Source of the DNA: Paenibacillus pasadenensis DSM 19293
Lineage (GTDB): Bacteria > Bacillota > Bacilli > Paenibacillales > Paenibacillaceae
Assembly (NCBI RefSeq): GCF_000422485.1
Contig: NZ_KE383859.1
Location: 45,738 to 81,849 of the forward strand
Length of the DNA stretch: 36,112 bases
Direction: 5' to 3'
Part shown: piece after piece, positions 30,949 through 36,112 of the stretch
Layout: each line of letters begins with the position of its first letter
Position numbering within the stretch: the first letter of the stretch is position 1
Notes under the pieces: model-generated
Told to the model about the DNA's origin: nothing
What the model saw: the letters and a program-made list of their open reading frames with translations, nothing else
The model's database searches: none
Program-made: the position numbers and the translations under genes

Positions 30949-30992
30949 AGCCGAATCCGGCCGCCTTCGCGCGGCCCGGATTCGGCTTTTTT
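30949..30992 (+). terminator. Terminator after the ThuA-like gene
   Basis: A 12-bp stem (AGCCGAATCCGG with CCGGATTCGGCT) is followed by six T. A separate CTGCTGCG/CGCAGCAG hairpin at 30913-30941 lies just before it. Confidence 0.92.
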
Positions 30993-31133
30993 CCATTCCG
31001 CGGCGATGCGTCCGAACGGCTGGGGCAAGCCCGCCTTTTGTGATACACTGTCAGAAGCCGGCCTGACGGCCTCTTGCACTCGTCATTCTCAGATCGACGC
31101 CAGATCTGCACAGGAAGAAGGATGGACCCTCCT

Positions 31134-32819
31134 ATGGTCAAAAAGGACTCTCTCATTCGCGGCACGCTCATTCTGGCTGCCGCGGCTCTGATCGCCCGCG
31201 TGCTGGGCGTGTTCCAAAAGGTTCCGCTCGATTACTTGTTCACCGGCGGCGGCTCGGGCTATCTCGGCATCGCCAACAACGTCTACCTGTATCTCCTCGT
31301 CATCGCGACGGCAGGCATTCCGAGCGCCATCAGCAAGATGGTGTCGGAGCGCTATGCGATCGGCCGTCCGGACGAAGCCCAGCGCATCTACCGGGCGGGG
31401 CTGCTGTTCGGCGTCGTCACTGGCGTGACGCTCGCCGTGGCTCTGTGGGCGCTCGCTCCCTGGTATGCGGAGCATATCGCCAAATCTCCGGGCGCGGCGG
31501 CATCGGTGCGCGCCATCGCGCCTGCGCTCATCCTGTTCCCCGTCATCGCGATGATGCGCGGCTATTTCCAGGGCCGCCAGATGATGAGCGCGGGCGGCAT
31601 CTCGCAGATCGTCGAGCAGATCGCGCGCGTGCTGCTCGGCGTCGCGCTCGCGGTCGCCGTCTTCAACCTCGGCTGGGGCGACACCTGGGTGTCCGCGGCG
31701 GCGACGTTCGGCAGCGTGTTCGGCAGCATCGGCGCGTTCCTCGTCATGCTGTACTACGCCCGCAAGCTGAAGCGCTCCGATCTAGAGGAGCGGCTGGCGG
31801 CAGGCGCGGAGGCCGCGGCGGCCTCCGCCGCCGAGACGGGGCGCCGCTCGGCGCCGCCGATGCGGCTGAAGGCCATCTACAAGGAAATGTTCGCGATGTC
31901 GATTCCGGTCGTCGTGACCGCGATGACGGTGCAGTTCATCTATCTCGTCGACGCGTCGTTCTTCATCCGCTGGACGGACGGCTTTTTCGCCAGCGAGGCG
32001 GCCGCGGAGCAGGTGCGGAACTACCTCATCTACAACGGCCAGTCGATCGCCGGCATCCCGCCGATTTTGGCGATCGCGCTCAGCCAGTCGATCCTGCCGG
32101 TGCTGTCGGCGGCCAACTCCGTCGGCCGGCTGGACGAGGTGCAGCGCCAGGCGTCGCTCGTCATGCGCATCGTCGTGTTCACCGGCGTGCCGGCGGCGCT
32201 GCTGCTCACCGTGGCCGCGCATAGCGTCAACGGGCTGCTGTTCGTCGACCCGGCCGCCAGCGGCATGGTCGCGGCGCTCACGGTCGGCACGATTTTCCAG
32301 ATTACGATGATGACGTCCAACTCGATCCTGTTCGGACTCGGCACGCCGCGGCCGGCGATGATCAGCACGCTGATCGGCTACGCCGTCAAGATCGTCGGCA
32401 GCCTGCTGCTCGGTCCGCTGCTGGGAGGGTACGGCTTCGTGCTCGCCTCGATGCTCTGCTTCATGGTCATCACCTCGCTCAACCTGCTGGCGATCCGCCA
32501 GAAGGTGCGGCTGCAGGTGCTCGGCAAGCGCTGGACGCCTTATCTGGCGGCGGTGCTCATCACCGCGGCGGCCGGCTTCGGCACGGACATGACCGTGCGC
32601 GGCATGCTCGGCACGGCGCTGCACGCCAAGCTCGTCTTCCTCGCGGGCGCGATCGCCACGAGCCTCGTCTGCGGCTTCTTCTATCTTTTCCTGCTGATCG
32701 CGCTCGGCGTCATCCGCGAGGCCGACGCCAAAAGCTTCCCCGGCCCGCTGCGCAAGCTGCTGCTGCCGCTCGTGCGGCGGCTCGGACGGCGCGAGGGACA
32801 GGCCTCGGCAGGCTTGTGA
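31134..32819 (+). CDS. Polysaccharide/lipid flippase of the MATE/MurJ superfamily (SpoVB/YtgP group)
   Basis: A 561-residue integral membrane protein with about fourteen membrane segments. The N-terminus SLIRGTLILAAAALIARVLGVFQKVPL and the segment ATAGIPSAISKMVSERYAIG match the YtgP/SpoVB/CsaA group of lipid-linked sugar flippases. B. subtilis YtgP (MurJ) can flip lipid II, and SpoVB acts in cortex synthesis; which role applies here cannot be told. A hydrophilic Ala-rich loop (about 215-245) lies between the two halves. The start is uncertain: ATG at 31134 gives the family N-terminus, while ATG at 31122 has a better spaced AGGA. The gene is followed closely by a lipoprotein gene. Confidence 0.92.
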   Translation: MVKKDSLIRGTLILAAAALIARVLGVFQKVPLDYLFTGGGSGYLGIANNVYLYLLVIATAGIPSAISKMVSERYAIGRPDEAQRIYRAGLLFGVVTGVTLAVALWALAPWYAEHIAKSPGAAASVRAIAPALILFPVIAMMRGYFQGRQMMSAGGISQIVEQIARVLLGVALAVAVFNLGWGDTWVSAAATFGSVFGSIGAFLVMLYYARKLKRSDLEERLAAGAEAAAASAAETGRRSAPPMRLKAIYKEMFAMSIPVVVTAMTVQFIYLVDASFFIRWTDGFFASEAAAEQVRNYLIYNGQSIAGIPPILAIALSQSILPVLSAANSVGRLDEVQRQASLVMRIVVFTGVPAALLLTVAAHSVNGLLFVDPAASGMVAALTVGTIFQITMMTSNSILFGLGTPRPAMISTLIGYAVKIVGSLLLGPLLGGYGFVLASMLCFMVITSLNLLAIRQKVRLQVLGKRWTPYLAAVLITAAAGFGTDMTVRGMLGTALHAKLVFLAGAIATSLVCGFFYLFLLIALGVIREADAKSFPGPLRKLLLPLVRRLGRREGQASAGL

Positions 32820-32827
32820 GCCTCTCT

Positions 32828-32856
32828 TTCCCATTCGTTTCCTGTCATGGTAGAAT
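32828..32856 (+). promoter_or_regulatory. Promoter of the lipoprotein gene
   Basis: TTCCCA (32828-32833), 17 bp and TAGAAT (32851-32856), with TGG directly before the -10 as an extended element. It is 32 bp before the start codon. Confidence 0.5.
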
Positions 32857-32887
32857 AGACGGGATTTGATAGAGACGAGAGAGGATC

Positions 32888-34459
32888 GTGGGTCTTTTGA
32901 ACCGTAAATTCCGATTAAGCTTGATCCTGCTTTGCCTGCTGGCTGTCACGGCGGCCGGCTGCCAGTCGATCGCCGGACTGGACCTCAACACGGCGATCTT
33001 GCAGTCGATGAAGGCCCAGACTCAAGAAAGCCGCAGCACGGTCGCGCTGGCCGTCGCCTTCGAGCCCGAAGCGTTCGAGGGATTGGACAAGCGCGAGCGT
33101 CAGCAGCTGGAGCTGCTGCGCGACCTGCGCCTGCGCATCGACTCCGCCAAGGTCGAGAGCGGATCCCGCAGCTCCGCGAGCGGCGCGCTGCTCGTCGGCG
33201 GCAAGGAGATCGGCTTCTCGCTGCAGCAGGACGAGACGTCCGCGATTCTGCGCATCGACGGCTTGAAGCGGCCGATCTCGCTGGCGCTCGACGAGGCGTC
33301 CTTGCTCGAGCTCGGCTCGGGCGCCTCGCTGACGGATATCGTCGGCGGCTCCGAGGCGACGCCGGAGCAGACCGGCGCGCTCGTCCGCGATCTGGTCGAC
33401 CGCGCCGGCGCGTACTGGATCCACAACCTGCCGAACGCGAGCCGCTTGAATGTGCAGCCGGTCGCGCAGAGCGTCTACGGCGGCGGCTCGGCGCTGTGGC
33501 AAGTAGACGCCGGCTGGAAGGGAATGGAGCTGTTCGATTGGGCGCATGCTTATGTCAAGGCGCTGCTGTCCGACTCCGAGGGGCTCGCTGCGATGCTGGA
33601 CGGCCTGTTCGAGGTGCTGCAGGACCATCCGGAGGCCGGAGCGGCCAATGAGGACGGAGAGCCGCTGTCCGACGCGGACAAGCCGGCATTCGTGGAGGAA
33701 GGCCGGGAAGCGCTCGCGGAGATGCTCCAGGAAGCATCCGACTCGATGCAGGAAGCCCGCGACGCGGGCGAGCTCGAGGAGATGTTCACCGACGGCAGCT
33801 CGCTGAACGTCAAGCTGCTGCTGGATGCCGGCCTCGACATCCGCAGCCTGGATGCGGCGCTGACCTGGGCTCCCGGAGCCGCGGCGTCCGAGGACATCCC
33901 GGTGTCGTCGGTCTCGCTGCGGATCCAGACGGAGCTGTGGAACGTGAACGGAGCCGTCGCCGCCGACAAGCCGCAAGCGGATGCCGTGAGCTGGAGTCCG
34001 GAGCGCTGGTCCGGGACAGCCGGAGCTTCCCGCTTCCTCCGGGACTTCGACCGCGGCTCCGACGCGTATAAGCTGCTCAAGCAGGAGCTGCAGCTGGGCC
34101 GCCAGTCGGCGCAATTCTACGCGTACGGCTACGACAGCTACATCTCGGTGCCGTCCGGACAGACGCTCGTGCCGCTGCGCTCGCTCGCGGACAGCATGGG
34201 CGCGTCGCTGACCTACGACAGCGGCCGCAGCAAATGGGCGCTCCAGGATGAAGCCCGCGGCCAGACGATCTGGCTCGCCAAAGGCAGCAAGACCGTTTAT
34301 TCCGGCGCCGCCAAGACGCAGCTGAGCTTCCCGCCGACCGTCGTCGACGGCACGCTTTATGTCCCGGCCCGGGACATCGCCAAGCTGCTCGGAGCGACCG
34401 CGAGCATGACCAAGGCCAGCTATTCCAACATCGTCGAGATCGTCCGCGAAGTCGGATAG
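32888..34459 (+). CDS. Lipoprotein with C-terminal copper-amine-oxidase-N-like (stalk) domain
   Basis: A 523-residue exported lipoprotein. The signal peptide (LSLILLCLLAVTAAGC) ends in a lipobox with Cys at about residue 25. The long middle part (about 30-405) is hydrophilic, rich in Ala, Leu, Glu and Asp, with an acidic helical stretch near 250-305; I recognise no family in it. The C-terminal part (about 415-520) looks like the copper amine oxidase N-like domain common in Paenibacillus surface proteins: GQTLVPLRSLADSMGASLTY and VVDGTLYVPARDIAKLLGA. That domain is thought to be a stalk or wall-binding module, with no copper activity known. The start is GTG at 32888, with GAGAGG upstream. Confidence 0.85.
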   Translation: MGLLNRKFRLSLILLCLLAVTAAGCQSIAGLDLNTAILQSMKAQTQESRSTVALAVAFEPEAFEGLDKRERQQLELLRDLRLRIDSAKVESGSRSSASGALLVGGKEIGFSLQQDETSAILRIDGLKRPISLALDEASLLELGSGASLTDIVGGSEATPEQTGALVRDLVDRAGAYWIHNLPNASRLNVQPVAQSVYGGGSALWQVDAGWKGMELFDWAHAYVKALLSDSEGLAAMLDGLFEVLQDHPEAGAANEDGEPLSDADKPAFVEEGREALAEMLQEASDSMQEARDAGELEEMFTDGSSLNVKLLLDAGLDIRSLDAALTWAPGAAASEDIPVSSVSLRIQTELWNVNGAVAADKPQADAVSWSPERWSGTAGASRFLRDFDRGSDAYKLLKQELQLGRQSAQFYAYGYDSYISVPSGQTLVPLRSLADSMGASLTYDSGRSKWALQDEARGQTIWLAKGSKTVYSGAAKTQLSFPPTVVDGTLYVPARDIAKLLGATASMTKASYSNIVEIVREVG

Positions 34460-34485
34460 TCCCGCAACCGGAAAGGAAGATTCCC

Positions 34486-34830
34486 ATGCAGAAGCTGACG
34501 ACCGAAGAGCAGTACCGCCAGACCGTCTCGAATAGCGGCGTCACCGTCGCCGTATTCAAGACGACCTGGTGCCCGGACTGCCATTTCATCGATCCGTTCA
34601 TGCCGGAGCTCGAGCAGAAGTACGCCGGGCGCATCGCGTTCGTCGAGATCGACCGGGACGACCTGCCGGAGCTCTGCTCCGAGCTGAATATCCTCGGCAT
34701 CCCGAGCTTCGTCGCCTTCCGCGAAGGCAAGGAGCTGGTGCGCTTCGTGAACAAGCTGCGCAAGTCCCGCGAGGAGATCGAGCAGTTTCTGGATCGGGCG
34801 CTGGAAGTGGCGGACGCCCTCCCGGGCTGA
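34486..34830 (+). CDS. Thioredoxin-family protein (CPDC active site)
   Basis: A 114-residue cytoplasmic thioredoxin-fold protein. The redox motif is WCPDC (C29 and C32) rather than the WCGPC of thioredoxin proper; the cis-proline is P73 in GIPSF. It resembles the YtpP-type thioredoxin-like proteins of Bacillus, which may buffer or reduce protein disulfides or bacillithiol-linked proteins; its partner is unknown. A third Cys (C64, in PELCSEL) is present. AAAGGAAG precedes the ATG. It is 26 bp after the lipoprotein gene and may be cotranscribed with it. A terminator follows. Confidence 0.93.
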   Translation: MQKLTTEEQYRQTVSNSGVTVAVFKTTWCPDCHFIDPFMPELEQKYAGRIAFVEIDRDDLPELCSELNILGIPSFVAFREGKELVRFVNKLRKSREEIEQFLDRALEVADALPG

Positions 34831-34849
34831 CCGCCGGCGGATAGGAGGA

Positions 34850-34881
34850 GGCCGAAGCCGCTCTAGGCTTCGGCCTTCTTT
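34850..34881 (+). terminator. Terminator of the thioredoxin-like gene
   Basis: A 10-bp perfect stem (GGCCGAAGCC with GGCTTCGGCC), six-base loop, then TTCTTT. Confidence 0.88.
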
Positions 34882-34911
34882 GATGTTCCGTGTCCGGAAC
34901 GGGCCGGAGAC

Positions 34912-35304
34912 GGAAGGCGGCTGCGGGAGCCGAGCCACTCCGGTGGACAAGAAGGCGGCTGCGCAGGCCGAGCCATTCCGGTGACAAGGAGGCGGCTGCG
35001 CGAGCCGAGCCTTTCTCGGCAGGCAGCCGGCAAGTCCAATGGACAAGAAGCCCGCTGCGCGATCTGAGTGACAAGAAGGCGGCTGCGGGAGCCGAGCCAC
35101 TCCGGTGGACAAGAAGGCGGCTGCGCAGGCCGAGCCATTCCGGTGACAAGGAGGCGGCTGCGCGAGCCGAGCCTTTCTCGGCAGGCAGCCGGCAAGTCCA
35201 ATGGACAAGAAGCCCGCTGCGCGATCTGAGTGACAAGAAGGCGGCTGCGGGAGCCGAGCCACTCCGGTGGACAAGAAGGCGGCTGCGCGAGCCGAGCCTT
35301 TCTC
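34912..35304. repeat. 162-bp higher-order tandem repeat, 2.4 copies
   Basis: Copies start near 34914, 35076 and 35238, exactly 162 bp apart, and appear identical between the first two. Each copy contains four variant subunits of 38, 37, 59 and 28 bp, all starting with GACAAG(A/G)AG and sharing GGCTGCG and GCCGAGCC. So a short unit first diverged and then the four-unit block was duplicated as a whole. The last partial copy fuses subunit two with the end of subunit three. Confidence 0.93.
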
Positions 35305-35461
35305 CGATTCCACTGGAAGCCGGATGCCCTGATTTTTTGACCTCCTATTCGGAGGCCATCCGTCTTCCAAGAGGACCGCTGCCGCTTCTCCGAAAGGCAT
35401 CGTCTCGCTCCGCTTGCCTTGTCCCTGCCCCGCCCCTCCCTCTTTTTATTTGGGGGAGGGG

Positions 35462-35489
35462 GCCGTCTCCCGCATACCTGGGAGACGGC
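35462..35489. repeat. 10-bp perfect inverted repeat
   Basis: GCCGTCTCCC and GGGAGACGGC flank an 8-base loop. A C-rich/G-rich inverted pair (CCCCTCCCTC, GGGGGAGGGGG) lies directly before it at about 35430-35461. No T-run follows, so it does not look like a terminator. Confidence 0.7.
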
Positions 35490-35532
35490 AGCGCTTCTCG
35501 CGGCCGGTACGATTCGGCGGCTGCAGATCAGC

Positions 35533-35556
35533 CAGCAAGCCGCATGCGGCTTGCTG
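35533..35556. repeat. 24-bp perfect palindrome
   Basis: The half-site CAGCAAGCCGCA is followed immediately by its exact reverse complement, giving 24 bp of uninterrupted two-fold symmetry. It could be a protein-binding site or the fused ends of an inverted-repeat element; nothing around it decides. Confidence 0.75.
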
Positions 35557-35682
35557 CCCCGCCCCCCTCGACTCGGGCGTGTAAACCATACCGGGCGCGA
35601 ACCAAGCGCTTTCGCCCCTCATCGAGCAGGCGCGCCAATATCCTGCGCTCCAAGGAAATCTCGACTCGGTCGTCTCGGATAT

Positions 35683-36017
35683 GTGAAGGTCGAACGGTCA
35701 GAGTTGCGCGGGAAAACCGAGTAACTCGGGCGAGTGAAGGGTCAAACGGTCGGAGATACGCGGAAAAACCGAGTAACTCGGGCGAGTGAAGGGTCAAACG
35801 GTCGGAGATGCGCGGAAAAACCGAGTAACTCGGGCCAGTGGAGGGGCGAACGGTCGGGGTTACGCGGAAAAACCGAGTAACTCGGGCATTGGGAGGCCGA
35901 ACGGTCGGAGATGCGCGGAAAAACCGAGTAACTCGGGTTAGTGGAGGGTCAAACGGTCAGAGTTGCGCGGAAAAACCGAGTAACTCGGGCGAGTGGAGGG
36001 AGAACGGTCGGGGTTGT
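35683..36017. repeat. 52-bp tandem repeat array, six copies
   Basis: The conserved element CCGAGTAACTCGG occurs at 35717, 35769, 35821, 35873, 35924 and 35976, a spacing of 52, 52, 52, 51 and 52 bp. The common unit is GCGCGGAAAAACCGAGTAAC, TCGGGC, a variable GAGTGRAGGG part, then ACGGTCGGAG. The element is a 6-bp inverted repeat with a single central base. Copies vary mostly in the segment between TCGGG and AACGGTC. The same GCGCGG-A5-CCG core occurs, inverted, in the 52-bp array at position 1. Confidence 0.93.
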
Positions 36018-36090
36018 GAGGTCAAATCAAGTCATTCCGGTAGGCAGGCGTATCGGTTGCAGCCTGAAAGAAGGGCTTGCGAGCCGCTGT

Positions 36091-36109
36091 AACCCGAATT
36101 ATTCGGGTT
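36091..36109. repeat. 9-bp inverted repeat at the right window edge
   Basis: AACCCGAATTATTCGGGTT is a 9-bp inverted repeat around one central base, the same design as the CCGAGT-A-ACTCGG element in the 52-bp array, but with a different sequence. It may begin another repeat array outside the window. Confidence 0.6.
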
Positions 36110-36112
36110 GGA

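Larger units (their letters stand above)
34882..36112. other. About 1.2-kb gene-free repeat island
   Basis: No frame here has both a ribosome site and a plausible protein. Several overlapping frames are open on both strands through 34890-35400, which is explained by the repeat period being a multiple of three in GC-rich DNA. The island contains the 162-bp repeats (34912-35304), hairpins and palindromes (35440-35556) and the 52-bp array (35683-36017). It may be a chromosome-family repeat locus rather than a functional gene region. Confidence 0.7.

Noticed and set aside
34890-35789. A 299-codon frame through the 162-bp repeats
   Set aside because: No ribosome site; other frames are equally open because the repeat length is a multiple of three; it runs on into unrelated palindromic DNA. 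I could not fully exclude translation.
35683-36017. CRISPR array
   Set aside because: The spacing is regular, but the units are similar along most of their length, with no unique spacers, and no cas genes are nearby. It is a plain tandem repeat.

Overview
The window is a stretch of chromosome from a GC-rich, endospore-forming Firmicute, most likely Paenibacillaceae (Paenibacillus or a close relative). The evidence is two alpha/beta-type small acid-soluble spore proteins (SASPs) with sigma-G-like promoters, a GerQ plus CwlJ germination pair, a YjcZ-type sporulation peptide, a tryptophan T-box ahead of trpS, strong AGGAGG-type ribosome binding sites and frequent GTG/TTG starts. I see no rRNA, tRNA, phage genes, transposase or CRISPR array. 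The genes look like ordinary core and semi-core chromosome; the unusual material is in the repeats at the two ends.

Layout. 1-110: end of a 52-bp tandem repeat. 167-4057: an XRE regulator, a zinc-finger/HNH nuclease, and two secreted wall-associated proteins (CAP domain; LysM-3D). 4133-6383 (minus): a NodB polysaccharide deacetylase and a chemoreceptor without an extracellular sensor. 6652-9319: a conserved unknown, a SASP, and a YcgQ/YcgR-type permease pair. 9475-10754: T-box and trpS. 10895-13931: a YlaF-like membrane peptide, a second SASP, a YfhP-like membrane protein, a small unknown, gerQ and cwlJ. 14223-19315 (plus): ctaB and a Sco protein (heme and CuA maturation for cytochrome oxidase), an AEC transporter and a CHASE-GGDEF-EAL cyclic-di-GMP protein. 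19422-21431 (minus): a small Toprim protein, a YjcZ peptide and an MFS transporter. 21635-23482: an unknown membrane protein and a membrane transglutaminase-like protein. 23735-27471: a four-gene metal ABC importer (mntABCD/troABCD type) with overlapping genes. 27637-34830: a GT2 glycosyltransferase, HAD phosphatase, DUF456 protein, ThuA-like protein, MATE/MurJ-type flippase (SpoVB/YtgP group), a lipoprotein with a copper-amine-oxidase-N-like domain and a thioredoxin-like protein. 34882-36112: about 1.2 kb without genes, made of a 162-bp higher-order repeat, long inverted repeats and six copies of a 52-bp repeat.

How parts work together. CwlJ and GerQ sit in tandem, which fits the known need of CwlJ for GerQ in the spore coat. 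CtaB and Sco both serve cytochrome c oxidase assembly. The metal importer encodes a complete binding protein, ATPase and two permeases. Transcription units are separated by strong, often bidirectional hairpin terminators; in two cases the 5' arm of the terminator is also the last codons of the gene.

The most unexplained signals are the 52-bp repeats at both window ends, which share a 16-base core in opposite orientation, and the 162-bp higher-order repeat. I found no clear multi-gene undescribed system.
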